Part shown: in pieces, positions 9,888-19,835 of the stretch
Position numbering within the stretch: the stretch's first letter is position 1
How the letters are laid out: each line of letters begins with the position of its first letter
Source of the DNA: Candidatus Hydrothermarchaeum profundi
GTDB taxonomy: Archaea; Hydrothermarchaeota; Hydrothermarchaeia; Hydrothermarchaeales; Hydrothermarchaeaceae
NCBI GenBank assembly: GCA_002011125.2
Contig: MTMF02000009.1
Location: 1,704,989-1,768,988, forward strand
Length of the DNA: 64,000 nucleotides
Reading direction: 5' to 3'
The notes under the pieces: model-generated
The model's database searches: none
The model's input: only the letters and a program-made list of their open reading frames with translations
What the model was told of the DNA's origin: nothing
Position numbers and translations under genes: made by a program

Positions 9888-12566
9888 ATGCCCATAGAAT
9901 ATGCTAATAAACCATTCTCCGATAAGGAAAGCCTTGAGTGTCTGGAATCATATGTAAGCAAGTGGTTTACTAGAACATATGCCGAGTTTACACCTCCACA
10001 GAGATATTCATTCAAACTTATATCCCAAGGAGAAAATGTACTAATAACTGCTCCCACAGGATCAGGAAAAACTCTCTCAGGGTTCATGTCTATTTTAAGC
10101 GAGTTATTTAAACTCGGTGAGAAAGGAGAACTCGAAGACAAGGTTTATTGTATATACATCTCTCCTCTAAAAGCACTTAATAATGACGTGAAAAAAAATC
10201 TTCTGACACCTCTGGTTGAAATAAGACAGATAGCAGAAGAAGAGGGTATTAAACTACCGGAGATAAGAGTAGGAGTCAGAACCGGGGATGTGCCCCAAAA
10301 TGAAAAACAGAAGCAACTAAAAGAGCCGCCCCATATACTTATCACCACCCCAGAAAGCCTCGCGGTGCTTCTTAATGCCCCCAAATTTTCTGAACACCTT
10401 AAGAGCCTTAAATGGGTGGTAGTTGACGAGATCCACGAGCTGGCTTCAAATAAAAGGGGCGTACATCTCAGCTTAAGCTTGGAGCGTCTTCGAGAATTAG
10501 TTGGAAGAGAATTCTGCAGGATAGGCCTAGGTGCTACTCTCCACCCGCTCAAGGAGGCAGCGAAGTTTCTCGTAGGATACGGAGGGAAAGAAATAAGGAG
10601 CTGTAAGATAGTAGATGTAAGCTGGTATAAGCCTTTAGATTTGAAAGTGCTTTCCCCTGTCGAAGATATTGTTCATGCCTCGGCAGAAGAGCTAAATGAA
10701 GCTCTCTACGAACTATTAGATGAGCTTATCTCTACCCACACTACGACTCTTGTGTTCACTAACACTAGGAGCGGTACAGAGAGGGTTGTGTTCCATCTTA
10801 AAGATAAGTGGGGAGAAAAGTATACGGATGAAACCCTTGGGGCTCATCATGGTTCACTATCGAGAGATACTCGGCTAGAAGTTGAAGATAGATTGAAAAA
10901 AGGGATGCTTAAAGCAGTTGTATGCTCTACTTCTCTCGAATTAGGAATAGATATTGGATACATAGACTTAGTTGTTCAAATAGGCTCACCTAAAAGTATA
11001 ACCAGGGCCGTACAGAGGATAGGAAGGAGTGGACATAAATTCAAAGATACCGCTAGAGGACGAATAATTGTATTGGATAGGGATGACTTAGTGGAATGCG
11101 CTGTAATGCTACAATGTGCTCGCGAGAGGAAGCTGGACGAGATCCAAATACCAGAGAACTGCTTGGATATCTTAGCTCAGCATGTCGTTGGCATGGCACT
11201 AACCCAGAAATGGAAAGTCAAAGATGCACTGCGAGTTATCAGAAGAAGCTACTGCTATCACCATTTGAAGGAGGACTTGTTTATCAGCCTCTTACATTAT
11301 CTTGCGGGCCATTATGCGGAGCTTGAGGATCAGAGGGTATATGGGAAGATTTGGTTTGATGAGAGAGAGGGGGTATTTGGTAGGAGGGGAAAATACACTC
11401 GCTTGATTTATTATTTAAATCTGGGGGCTATCCCTGATGAGGTAAAAATAGATGTCTATAAGCTTCCAAATAGAATTTACATTGGCGGGATAGAGGAAGG
11501 ATTTCTCGAAAGACTAAAACATGGAGATATATTCGTATTGGGCGGTAAGCTGTATAAGTTTAGATACGCTAGGGGGATGCGCTGCTATGTTGAGGATGTT
11601 CCTAAGGGTGCAGTACCGACTATCCCTGCCTGGTTCTCAGAGATGCTTCCACTAAGCTTTGACCTCGCAGAGGAAATAAGAGCTTTTAGATCAGAGATGA
11701 GAGAGAAGATACGAAGGAGCGAAAGCAAGGAAAAGATAGTTTCCTGGCTCGAGAAAAGCTTCCCCATCGACCATGCAGCGGCTAACTCTATCTATGAGTA
11801 CTTTATAGAACAGGAAATTTACACAGGGAAGATACCTGGGCTAAATGAGATCCTTGTTGAAGAAACATATGACCTCGAGAGGAGAAGATTCCTAGTATTC
11901 CACTCTTTATTTGGGAGGAGAACTAACGATGCACTATCTAGGGCAGTAGCTGTGATATTATCAGATCAAATTGGCCATAATGTAGGAGTGATAGTCAGCG
12001 ATAATGGATTCGCTCTTCTTGTGCCTGAGAAAAGGAGAATTTCTTTGGATAAGCTGATTAAGGAGCTTACTCAATGTGACTTAGAAGAACTCTTAAAGAA
12101 TAGCATAAGACGCACAGAGCTAATGAAAAGGAGATTTAGACATTGTTCTGCTAGAAGCTTCCTCGTATTGAGAAATTACAAAGGGTATAAGATAAGCGTA
12201 AGCAAACAGCAACTAAGCTCACAATCCCTACTTAAAGTAGTTGAAGAGATTGACCCAAATTTCCCTGTGATACAAGAGACCTATAGGGAGATACTAGAGG
12301 ATATCCTAGATATTAAAAGGGCAAAAGAGGTTATCAAAAAAATTAAAAACGGCGATATTATGGTGGAAAGCATATCTACCGAGTTTCCTTCCCCCTTCGC
12401 TCATAATCTGATTGTTCTAGGAGAAGCTGACATTGTTCTGATGGAGGATAGGAGAAAAAGGCTTATACAACTGCATGAAGCGATAATGAAAAAGATAAAA
12501 AAGAAATACGCTGAGCCAGCTGCCCCGCCTTATCTGACAGCACCGCCCACTAAAAGAGAAGACTAA
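9888..12566 (+). CDS. lhr: Lhr-type ATP-dependent helicase
   Basis: A superfamily 2 3'-5' helicase of the archaeal Lhr-core group, involved in nucleic-acid repair or RNA processing. RecA domain 1 has the Walker A segment APTGSGKT (about residue 55) and the Walker B DEIH, followed by GLGATLHP. RecA domain 2 has HHGSLSRDTR, CSTSLELGIDIGYIDLV and the arginine-finger motif QRIGRSGH. Some 500 C-terminal residues cover the winged-helix and Lhr-specific domains. At 892 residues the length is typical of archaeal Lhr proteins. The final segment is Pro-rich (EPAAPPYLTAPP). It stands alone between the DHH gene and a 380-base non-coding stretch. Confidence 0.92.
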   Translation: MPIEYANKPFSDKESLECLESYVSKWFTRTYAEFTPPQRYSFKLISQGENVLITAPTGSGKTLSGFMSILSELFKLGEKGELEDKVYCIYISPLKALNNDVKKNLLTPLVEIRQIAEEEGIKLPEIRVGVRTGDVPQNEKQKQLKEPPHILITTPESLAVLLNAPKFSEHLKSLKWVVVDEIHELASNKRGVHLSLSLERLRELVGREFCRIGLGATLHPLKEAAKFLVGYGGKEIRSCKIVDVSWYKPLDLKVLSPVEDIVHASAEELNEALYELLDELISTHTTTLVFTNTRSGTERVVFHLKDKWGEKYTDETLGAHHGSLSRDTRLEVEDRLKKGMLKAVVCSTSLELGIDIGYIDLVVQIGSPKSITRAVQRIGRSGHKFKDTARGRIIVLDRDDLVECAVMLQCARERKLDEIQIPENCLDILAQHVVGMALTQKWKVKDALRVIRRSYCYHHLKEDLFISLLHYLAGHYAELEDQRVYGKIWFDEREGVFGRRGKYTRLIYYLNLGAIPDEVKIDVYKLPNRIYIGGIEEGFLERLKHGDIFVLGGKLYKFRYARGMRCYVEDVPKGAVPTIPAWFSEMLPLSFDLAEEIRAFRSEMREKIRRSESKEKIVSWLEKSFPIDHAAANSIYEYFIEQEIYTGKIPGLNEILVEETYDLERRRFLVFHSLFGRRTNDALSRAVAVILSDQIGHNVGVIVSDNGFALLVPEKRRISLDKLIKELTQCDLEELLKNSIRRTELMKRRFRHCSARSFLVLRNYKGYKISVSKQQLSSQSLLKVVEEIDPNFPVIQETYREILEDILDIKRAKEVIKKIKNGDIMVESISTEFPSPFAHNLIVLGEADIVLMEDRRKRLIQLHEAIMKKIKKKYAEPAAPPYLTAPPTKRED

Positions 12567-12947
12567 ACGAAAAAAAAGCAGAAGGAAATATATTACTTTT
12601 ATTTCTGGACTTTCTCAAGAGGTTTTTAGAGACGGAAAAGATCTAGTTCAGAAATTATAGAGTTGAATATTATATTTTAAACGCTGAAGAGGATATACCG
12701 CGGAGAATAGAAATTTGAAAGTTTAGTACTCCCTTTTCATTGTAATGTTCTGCATAAATCCAGCACAAGGTAGTATTTAAAGTAATCCTTGAAAAAAATC
12801 AATGAGCAGAATACTGCAGTAGATATAGAAAAAATAAAAAAACTTCTCCGGGATATCTGAAGTAGAACTTATAATTCCCCAATGTAATCACTTCAAATGG
12901 ACGTATATAAATATATGAGACTGATATAAAGAAGATGAGTAGATAAG
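12567..12947. other. Intergenic stretch with a promoter only
   Basis: About 380 bases, A/T-rich, without a convincing gene. A plus-strand TTG frame of 23 codons near 12790 ends in TGA but lacks a ribosome site. The only clear element is GTATATAAATATATG at 12903-12917, the TATA region of the next gene, giving a leader of about 15 bases. Confidence 0.5.
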
Positions 12948-14012
12948 ATGAAGATTGATATAGACAGAAAGCACATCACTGAAAATTTTTTCGTAGTATT
13001 ATTATTTATCGGCCTGATAGCCTTTCTCTACCTGTTAAAACCACTTTACCCCGCACTGCTTCTGGCATTAATATTAGTCTACATATTTAATCCCGTAGTA
13101 GACAAAGTCGAGGCTTACAGTAAGCGGAGATGGATAGGTGTTCTATTTATTATCATATTTGTTATCCCGCCGTTGAGCATCTTTCTAGGAATGCTTGTTT
13201 TGACTTTTATATCAGAGATCAGATTACTTTTGCGAGATCCCCAAGTGCAAGAATTTCTCCAGTACCTGGGGGTAAATATAGAGAGCTATGTATCATCGCT
13301 AGCTGGTGAAAAATTTTCTTTTTCACCATCAGACCTTTCTTCCCTTAGTGTTGCAGAAGTTTATGATAGCCTTCAAGCTTACCAGCAATGGTTTACAAAG
13401 GGCTTTGAGGCTGTATCTGGGTTCTTTAGAACATTAAGCTCTATTTTATTTCAGACAATACTCGGGGGTTTCTTCGCGCTTTATGCGCTATTAAAAATGA
13501 ACAAAATAAGAAAGACAATAAGAGCAATTGAACATGAAAAGATTCAAATGTTCCTCGTTTTCGTTGATAAAGGCTTGAAACAAGTCGTGTATAGCATGTT
13601 CCTTACCTCTGTATTTGGTGGAGTTATCTCGGCAATTATTTATTGGTATTTTGGTCTTCCCTTTATTCTTTTGCTTTCAATCCTTACCGGCTTACTAATA
13701 CTCATCCCCTTAGTAGGAGGCTGGCTGGTTTATCTTCCATTAACAGGCTATATCTTATGGAAACAAGGGCTGGTTGATGCAGCTCTTTTCTTCGTAGTAT
13801 GTGCCATATTTATAAGCACTATGCCTGACCTTTTGATTAGACCAATGCTGGCTAAGAGTAAAGAGGTCGACTTTGTTTTACTATCCTTGGGCTTTATTTC
13901 AGGTGTAATCGCCTTTGGAGCGATAGGTATTATATTAGGACCTTTACTCATAATTTGTGCTGTAGGAGTTTTTAAAATACTATCTAGCGATAATGAAGAA
14001 TCTAAGAATTAA
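12948..14012 (+). CDS. AI-2E family (UPF0118/PerM) membrane transporter
   Basis: A 354-residue polytopic membrane protein with about eight hydrophobic helices arranged as in the AI-2E/PerM family: two helices near the N-terminus (LLKPLYPALLLALILVYIF), a soluble stretch of about 100 residues, then five closely spaced helices with LILIPLVGGWLVYLP and LLIRPMLAKSKEVDF, the most conserved segment of the family. Members have been linked to export of signalling molecules or to Na+/H+ antiport; archaeal substrates are unknown. It is preceded by its own TATA element and converges on the glycosyltransferase gene. The spacer 14013-14125 contains a T-run near 14094, the likely terminator. Confidence 0.85.
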   Translation: MKIDIDRKHITENFFVVLLFIGLIAFLYLLKPLYPALLLALILVYIFNPVVDKVEAYSKRRWIGVLFIIIFVIPPLSIFLGMLVLTFISEIRLLLRDPQVQEFLQYLGVNIESYVSSLAGEKFSFSPSDLSSLSVAEVYDSLQAYQQWFTKGFEAVSGFFRTLSSILFQTILGGFFALYALLKMNKIRKTIRAIEHEKIQMFLVFVDKGLKQVVYSMFLTSVFGGVISAIIYWYFGLPFILLLSILTGLLILIPLVGGWLVYLPLTGYILWKQGLVDAALFFVVCAIFISTMPDLLIRPMLAKSKEVDFVLLSLGFISGVIAFGAIGIILGPLLIICAVGVFKILSSDNEESKN

Positions 14013-14125
14013 CCCTTAATATATGTTTACTAGATTCCCATAATTTCTTTTAAAGTGTAGTAGAGGATCTAAACTCTCGACTCGACTCAGGTCTTTTTTA
14101 TTAATCTCAACTTAAACTGAGTTAA

Positions 14126-15250
14126 TCATTTTTCCGATAATTCTCCGAGCCTGTCAATGTAATGCAGTATTACCTCGGCAGCTCTTCCTGCACCGTTAAG
14201 CTCTTTAAAGGGCAATGGTTTGCTCAAAATGCACTCCCTCGCCTTCATGGAGAGTAATTCAGGTGTCAGATCTCTTCTGGGGAGGAATTCTATATTCTCA
14301 AATATAGAGAAGCGGCGGATATTTTCAAGCTGCTCGAAATGCTCCTCAATTGGTATAGCTATGCACCTAACTCCTAGGGACGCAATCTCTGATAAACTAG
14401 CGGTACCAGCTTGAGTTATAACGCAGTCAGAGGAGTACATAAGGGAGGGTAAGTCTTTAACGAAGCCAAGTAGCTTAACGCCATCAGGCACCTTCTTGTT
14501 TATAGATCCCCTAGGACCTAGTACTATGATGGTGTTTAAGTCTTTAAACTCCTTCCTCAGGGTTTTATGAGCTTCAATGGCTACCCTAAGTATGTCAGAG
14601 CCTATAGACGTCCCCCCCGTAGTGACCACTATCGTCCTTCCGCTCAGCCCAAGTTTCTCTCTAATCTTACTCCTATCAGAGATATCCCTCCTAGAAAGCC
14701 CGGGCAATCCCACATGGTGAGCATGAGGCCCTATTAAGCCTGGATCGTATTCACCCTCATCGCCATAAAATATGAATAAGTCAACAGACCTGTAGAGCCT
14801 GATAAGGACTTTATTCAGCACGTAAGCAATTAATCCCCCAGCGGTATATCTGATGAAGTCTGTTAGAAATACAACCCTACAATTCGGCCTCCAGTAGGCT
14901 ATCTCCCAAGCCTCATCACCTATAACCAGGTCTGGAATTACCTGCGCATAAGCTTCTTTCGCAATCATAGCGTTGTGCCTAATAGACCCAATAAGTTTCA
15001 CCCCATTCCTTATCCCTATATTTATCCTCCCAGCTTCTCTCTCCATTTTCTCAACTCCCGGGGACAGGGACGAGAGTTCTCTAGAAAGGTTGTGAACCTC
15101 CTGGCCGTGTTCCCTCAGGAAGCGTAGCACAGGTTCTCCAGCCAGCCATGTTACCTCAACCCTTCTTTGCTCCTTCAACTTTTCTACTACTTTCAGACTT
15201 CTCCTAGCATGACCTAAGCCTATTGATGAAACAAGGAAGAGGATTTTCAT
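14126..15250 (-). CDS. MurG-like (GT28/GT1-type) glycosyltransferase
   Basis: The 374-residue protein has the two-Rossmann GT-B layout. The N-terminus MKILFLVSSIGLGHARR contains the GxGHxxR-like nucleotide/acceptor loop. The C-terminal half has VVTTGGTS, then CVITQAGTASLSEIASLG and AIPIEEHFEQLENI, the donor-nucleotide signature seen in MurG and related UDP-sugar transferases. Archaea lack murein, so a glycolipid, dolichol-linked or exopolysaccharide product is more likely. Its ATG overlaps the stop of an upstream small ORF (15247-15411) in an ATGA junction, implying coupled translation. Confidence 0.8.
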   Translation of the reverse strand: MKILFLVSSIGLGHARRSLKVVEKLKEQRRVEVTWLAGEPVLRFLREHGQEVHNLSRELSSLSPGVEKMEREAGRINIGIRNGVKLIGSIRHNAMIAKEAYAQVIPDLVIGDEAWEIAYWRPNCRVVFLTDFIRYTAGGLIAYVLNKVLIRLYRSVDLFIFYGDEGEYDPGLIGPHAHHVGLPGLSRRDISDRSKIREKLGLSGRTIVVTTGGTSIGSDILRVAIEAHKTLRKEFKDLNTIIVLGPRGSINKKVPDGVKLLGFVKDLPSLMYSSDCVITQAGTASLSEIASLGVRCIAIPIEEHFEQLENIRRFSIFENIEFLPRRDLTPELLSMKARECILSKPLPFKELNGAGRAAEVILHYIDRLGELSEK

Positions 15251-15411
15251 CTTAAATACCTACTTATAGGCTTTTCACTAGCATAACCCGTAAGGTGTAC
15301 GTTATCCAATCCTCTTCGAGACTTGGGGAGACATTTCAAGAGAGTTTCACCTCCCTTAGCAACTGTAAGGCCAGCAGAACTTACCCAGCTATATAACATT
15401 ATCTCCCTCAA
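15247..15411 (-). CDS. Small protein coupled to the glycosyltransferase (54 or 30 residues)
   Basis: Found by hand in the 266-base spacer. The frame starts with TTG at 15411 behind AAGGAGGCG and ends in TGA overlapping the glycosyltransferase ATG. A second in-frame TTG at 15339 has an even stronger ribosome site (GGGAGGTGA), giving a 30-residue version that begins MKCLPKSRRGLDNVHL. The C-terminal region GYASEKPISRYLR looks like ordered protein sequence rather than noise. I do not recognise it. Two good ribosome sites and the 4-base overlap support expression. Confidence 0.5.
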   Translation of the reverse strand: MREIMLYSWVSSAGLTVAKGGETLLKCLPKSRRGLDNVHLTGYASEKPISRYLR

Positions 15412-15516
15412 CTATACGCCTCCTTTTTTATCCACAGCTTCTTGTAGCCTTAGTTGACATCGATTACTCTCTATCCTTGCAATAATTAATAGTGCTAGTA
15501 TAGTCTTATAAGAGTT

Positions 15517-15768
15517 CTATCCTTCGAGTAGGTTGTAAAGGAATGCAAAAGTAGCCCCTCCATAGACACCGTAGACAAAGGTCTCCACCAAGCCGAGGAT
15601 AAAGCTTCCCATACTGAGCCAAGTAAAACCGGGTAAAATTGGTGCCCAAACACCGAACATGGCATACTCTGGAAGAGCTATATCCCACAGAACGCAGAGG
15701 ACATATGTTATACTGAAAAGAACTCCGAGAGCCAATCCCGCTGCCCTAATGTTGATTTTTCCTTGCAT
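15517..15768 (-). CDS. Small two-to-three-helix membrane protein (DUF5676-like)
   Basis: 83 residues with hydrophobic segments at about 10-30, 45-60 and 62-80, Gly- and Ala-rich, and the C-terminal pattern GLVETFVYGVYGGATFAFLYNLLEG. This spacing resembles my recollection of the DUF5676 family, whose members are small membrane proteins starting with a Lys/Asn-rich N-terminus followed by AxGLAxG. Function unknown. It is isolated between the glycosyltransferase group and hmgA; upstream AT-rich DNA contains TATTTATTT. Confidence 0.6.
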   Translation of the reverse strand: MQGKINIRAAGLALGVLFSITYVLCVLWDIALPEYAMFGVWAPILPGFTWLSMGSFILGLVETFVYGVYGGATFAFLYNLLEG

Positions 15769-15924
15769 TAGTTTTATTTACAAAGATAAGTATTTATTTC
15801 TTTTTCTTACAAAAAACGCAAAATTATAATGTTTTCCGCATATATTGAGAAATTTTCAATTAGAATTTTTATCAAAATGGAAGAAACTTAAAGATTAGAA
15901 GGCTACGGTTAGGAATTTGATAGG

Positions 15925-17208
15925 CTATAGTGAAGTTTTACTTTCCCTTCGTAATTCGTCAAGTATTTCTTTAGCTCTATCCATCCTTACCCTTTTCTCT
16001 TTCACTAGTCTTTCAACGACCTTATCTATGAGCTCTCCCTCAGCTCCCGCCATAACCGCGATATTTCTTGCATGAAGCTCCATATGCCCTCGCTGGATGC
16101 CCTCCGTAGCAAGAGCTCTTAAAGCAGCGAGATTTTGAGCTAGCCCCACTGCCGCCATAACTTCTCCTAATTCCCTCGCAGTTTTTATCCCCAAGATCTT
16201 TACATTTGCTTTAGCCACCGGATGAACTGCTGTAGCTCCTCCAACTAGACCTACTGCAACCGGCACTTCTATCCTACCTACAAGATCTCCTTCCTCATTC
16301 TTCCAATAGCTTGTTAAAGGCTTATATCTACCATGATAAGCAGCATAAGCGTGAGCTCCTGCCTCTATCGCTCTGGTATCATTTCCAGTAGCTAGGGTTA
16401 CCGCTGTTATTCCATTCATTATCCCTTTATTATGCGTAGCGCACCTAAATGGATCTGCCTCGGCAAAAGCGTATGCCTTCAATATCCCGTCTACAACCTC
16501 CTCTCCCCCAAGAGCTTCCTTAGAGAAAATGGCCTCAGCCCGTGCTAGTCGGTAGACAGCGAGATTAGAAATTATCCTAAGAAAAACCTTCCCTCCAGTT
16601 ATATCCTCCAACAACGGAGCTACAGCTTCCGCCATAGTATTTACTGCATTGGCTCCCATGGCGTCCCTGCAGTCTACTAATAAGTGAACGATAAGCATAG
16701 AGCCTTCCTTAGTATCCAAAATCCTTACTTCCAAGTCCTTAGCGCCTCCGCCCAACTTTACAAGGAGGGGATCCTGACTATTCGCAAGTTCTAAAATCTC
16801 ATTCTTTTTTAAGAGGATTAACCCTCTAGCTTTATCTGGGTCATATACATCAGTTAACTGTATTTGACCTATCATTATCGGCTCTGTGCTCTCTGTTTTA
16901 AATCCCCCTTTTATCCTGGCCATCTTAGCAGCATTGCTCGCTGCTGCAACTACAGAAGGCTCCTCTATCGCCATAGGTATGAGATAGTCTTTCCCATTAA
17001 TCAGAAAATTTACTGCTATCCCCAATGGTACTTCCATAGTTCCAATGACATTCTCGATCATCCTATCAACCTGGTCTACCCTCATACAGCCGGTATTCCT
17101 TATAGCGCTTACTTCCTCCTCCGATAACCCAGCAAATTCCTTTACAATTTTAAGCCTGTCATCAACACTTAGCTTATAAAAACCGGAAATTTTTGAAGTC
17201 TTACTCAT
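15925..17208 (-). CDS. hmgA: HMG-CoA reductase, class II type
   Basis: This enzyme reduces HMG-CoA to mevalonate, the committed step towards archaeal ether-lipid isoprenoids. Visible signatures are [23 protein letters not shown], the Lys-bearing [30 protein letters not shown] and the C-terminal catalytic His in GHMELHARN. The length (427) and the LGGGxKDLE / [10 protein letters not shown] pattern match the class II form known from Pseudomonas mevalonii and Archaeoglobus rather than the class I form common in other archaea. That supports an Archaeoglobi-like affinity or ancient transfer. It lies 60 bases after lysA in the same direction and may share its transcript. Confidence 0.93.
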   Translation of the reverse strand: MSKTSKISGFYKLSVDDRLKIVKEFAGLSEEEVSAIRNTGCMRVDQVDRMIENVIGTMEVPLGIAVNFLINGKDYLIPMAIEEPSVVAAASNAAKMARIKGGFKTESTEPIMIGQIQLTDVYDPDKARGLILLKKNEILELANSQDPLLVKLGGGAKDLEVRILDTKEGSMLIVHLLVDCRDAMGANAVNTMAEAVAPLLEDITGGKVFLRIISNLAVYRLARAEAIFSKEALGGEEVVDGILKAYAFAEADPFRCATHNKGIMNGITAVTLATGNDTRAIEAGAHAYAAYHGRYKPLTSYWKNEEGDLVGRIEVPVAVGLVGGATAVHPVAKANVKILGIKTARELGEVMAAVGLAQNLAALRALATEGIQRGHMELHARNIAVMAGAEGELIDKVVERLVKEKRVRMDRAKEILDELRRESKTSL

Positions 17209-17268
17209 TTGCCTATCCCCATTGATATTCTCTAACCCGATATTCCGCTCATATTAACATCTATATTC

Positions 17269-18570
17269 TCACTCTAAAAGCCTTCTGGGTACTCTCTGCT
17301 TTACTAAGAGGTCCTCTACACTTTCTCTTTCGCGAATAAGCTCATATTTTCCATCTCTGACAAGAACCTCAGCTGGCCTAGGCCTTGAATTGTACTGAGA
17401 TGCCATTATTATGCAGTAGGCCCCTACATCAAGGAAAGCTACAACATCTCCTGCCTCCACGTTAGGTAGCCGTCGGTCTCTGCCGAGTATGTCCCCCGAC
17501 TCGCAAACATTGCCAGCAATATCTACCCTCTCAACAGGCTCTTGATTCATTTTGTTTGCTATAACAGCCTCATGATAAGCGCCATATAGAACGGGCCTCA
17601 ATAAAATATGAAACCCTGCGTCTACACCTATGAACTTCTTGTAAGGAGTTTGCTTGACTGTGCTTACTCTACACAATAAAATCGAGGAGTCACCCACAAT
17701 ATACCTTCCGGGCTCCAAATATAAGGTTGGTTCCTCTATACTATGCTCTTTTATTTTTCTTTTTATGATGGGTATAAGAGCATTGGCGAGATCAGTTGGA
17801 GTTATATATGGGCTATCACGCTCGTATCTTATACCTAACCCCCCGCCTAAGTCTACGAACTCTAGATCTATTTCTAGCACTCTCTTTAACTTGCCTACTA
17901 TGTCGAAGAGCTTTGAGGTAGCTTCTTCATAGGGTTGAGTACTTGTTATCTGAGAGCCTATATGCATATGAATTCCTAAGATTCTTAAGTAATCCGAATC
18001 CTTGGCTCTGCGGTAGACTTTTATCACGTCTTCTTCATGAATTCCGAATTTGCTTTTTCTTAGACCTGTTGCGAGATGAGGATGCGTCATAGGGGATACT
18101 GAGGGATTTACCCTGAAAGAGATCTTTGCTTCCTTACCCTTCTCCTCACATATACCAATTAGTCTCTCCAGTTCGTGGACCGCATCTATGTTTATGATTA
18201 CGTCCTCTTCTAAGGCAAGTTCAAGCTCCCTATCAGTCTTATTATTTCCAGTGAAAATTATATTCTCTGCTTCTAGTCCAATCTTCTTCCTAGCTATATA
18301 CAGTTCTCCCTCTGAGAGGATGTCCGCACCTGCGCCTTCCTGTCTAAGAATATGTAACACTGCCAAGGAGGTATTTGCCTTATATGCATATTTTATCTCG
18401 ACTTTTGGATATAAAGAAGAAAAAGCTGAGTAAAACTCCCTATACCTCTCTCTTATACGGTTTTCATCTACGACATATAAAGGCGTATCTAATTCGTCTG
18501 CAAGCTTAACGGCATCTACCCCGCCAATAGTAAGATGACCCATATCATTAACCTTTATGTGGGGTCTCAT
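17269..18570 (-). CDS. lysA: Diaminopimelate decarboxylase
   Basis: LysA decarboxylates meso-diaminopimelate to L-lysine with pyridoxal phosphate. The fold-type III signatures are present: YAYKANTS with the PLP lysine, HMHIGSQI, GGGLGI, EPGRYIVGD and the active-site Cys in CESGDILG. Its 433 residues are full length. It starts four bases after the dapL stop, so the two form a lysine-biosynthesis operon of the diaminopimelate aminotransferase branch. The upstream DAP genes are not in this window. Confidence 0.95.
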   Translation of the reverse strand: MRPHIKVNDMGHLTIGGVDAVKLADELDTPLYVVDENRIRERYREFYSAFSSLYPKVEIKYAYKANTSLAVLHILRQEGAGADILSEGELYIARKKIGLEAENIIFTGNNKTDRELELALEEDVIINIDAVHELERLIGICEEKGKEAKISFRVNPSVSPMTHPHLATGLRKSKFGIHEEDVIKVYRRAKDSDYLRILGIHMHIGSQITSTQPYEEATSKLFDIVGKLKRVLEIDLEFVDLGGGLGIRYERDSPYITPTDLANALIPIIKRKIKEHSIEEPTLYLEPGRYIVGDSSILLCRVSTVKQTPYKKFIGVDAGFHILLRPVLYGAYHEAVIANKMNQEPVERVDIAGNVCESGDILGRDRRLPNVEAGDVVAFLDVGAYCIIMASQYNSRPRPAEVLVRDGKYELIRERESVEDLLVKQRVPRRLLE

Positions 18571-18573
18571 AAT

Positions 18574-19734
18574 TTATGCACCCTTTAGCACTTTATCCAT
18601 CCTTTCAATAGCCTCGTTTATTCTCTCAACAGGCTGGGTTAATGCAAATCTTACATAACCCTCACCATACTCTCCAAAACCTATCCCCGGAGTGCAAACT
18701 ACGCCGCATTCGTCTAATAACATCTTAGTGAACTCTATCGAATCCCCCTCAGGCACTTCGAGCCATACATAAAAAGTTGCTTTGGGCGTTTCACAGTCAA
18801 AGCCCATACTACGGAGGCCCTCTACAAGGATGTTTCTACGCTCTTGGTATATTCTAATGTTTTCTTTAACACATTCTTGTGAGGACATAAGCGCAGCGAT
18901 TCCTGCTTCCTGTATTATCTGCGAAGTGCCAGAATCTACATTTGTTTTAACCTTTCTTAGACCATCTATAATCTCACTGTTCCCTACCACGTATCCTATC
19001 CTCCAGCCCGTCATATTATAAGTCTTTGATAGAGAATTAAACACCACACCAACATCCTTCGCTCCCTCTATCTCTAGGAAAGAGGGAGGCTTGTATCCAT
19101 CAAACGCTATAGAGGAGTAGGCTTCATCTGAACATACTATTATTTCATTTTCAGTAGCAAAATCAACAACCGCCTTATAAAACTCTCTATCAGCAACCGC
19201 TGCTGTAGGATTATTAGGATAGTTTATCCACATCAGCTTAGCATTCCTCGCCTTCTCGCTAGGTATCGAATCTAAATCAGGCAGAAATCTGTTTTCCTTA
19301 ATGAGAGGCATAGGATAAGCTTTCCCACCAGCGAATAGGGGTCCAGTGCGATAGACAGGATACCCCGGGTTAGTGTATAGCACTATATCTCCTGGATCGA
19401 TAAATGCGAAGTGAATATTATGTATGCTTTCCTTCGAGCCTAGAGATACTATTATCTCTGTTTCCGGGTCCAACTCAATCCCGTAGTCTAGCTCGTATCG
19501 TTTAGCTACAGCTTTTCTAAAAGAGAGGAGCCCAGTATAACTAGGATACCTGTGGTTTTCAGGTTTTTTCGCTGCCTCGCAACAAGCTTCAATAATATGT
19601 CTCGGGGTAGGCAAATCAGGGTCCCCTACACCAAATGTAATTATATCTACCCCTTCTTTCTTTTTCTCTTCAATCCTCCTATCTATCTCGTCGAAAAGGT
19701 ACGGAGGCAAATTTCTGATCCTATCTGCCAGCAT
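18574..19734 (-). CDS. dapL: LL-diaminopimelate aminotransferase
   Basis: A PLP fold-type I aminotransferase. The catalytic Lys is in SLSKTYNMTGWRIGY, and the cofactor residues are in NYPNNPT and SDEAYSS. Overall layout and the neighbour lysA point to DapL, which converts tetrahydrodipicolinate to LL-diaminopimelate in one step. Related class I aminotransferases of other specificity cannot be excluded from sequence alone. I place the start at the ATG of residue 6 of the longest frame: TTATAAAA lies about 25 bases upstream, which suits a leaderless message, whereas the GTG at 19749 has no ribosome site. Confidence 0.85.
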   Translation of the reverse strand: MLADRIRNLPPYLFDEIDRRIEEKKKEGVDIITFGVGDPDLPTPRHIIEACCEAAKKPENHRYPSYTGLLSFRKAVAKRYELDYGIELDPETEIIVSLGSKESIHNIHFAFIDPGDIVLYTNPGYPVYRTGPLFAGGKAYPMPLIKENRFLPDLDSIPSEKARNAKLMWINYPNNPTAAVADREFYKAVVDFATENEIIVCSDEAYSSIAFDGYKPPSFLEIEGAKDVGVVFNSLSKTYNMTGWRIGYVVGNSEIIDGLRKVKTNVDSGTSQIIQEAGIAALMSSQECVKENIRIYQERRNILVEGLRSMGFDCETPKATFYVWLEVPEGDSIEFTKMLLDECGVVCTPGIGFGEYGEGYVRFALTQPVERINEAIERMDKVLKGA

Positions 19735-19835
19735 CAATAAGCAAACCACCGAATCATTTTTATAAGGTTAGGATTACTTTGGTGATATTTAAACGTTGTC
19801 AAAAGTTGGAGTGGGTCTCCAAAGTTGTGAAGGAT

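Noticed and set aside
12790-12860. 23-codon plus-strand frame beginning TTG before the AI-2E gene
   Set aside because: Stop codon immediately upstream, no ribosome site, and composition typical of A/T-rich spacer.
15925-17208. Class I HMG-CoA reductase as in most archaea
   Set aside because: Length and the LGGGxKDLE and [10 protein letters not shown] segments fit class II better.
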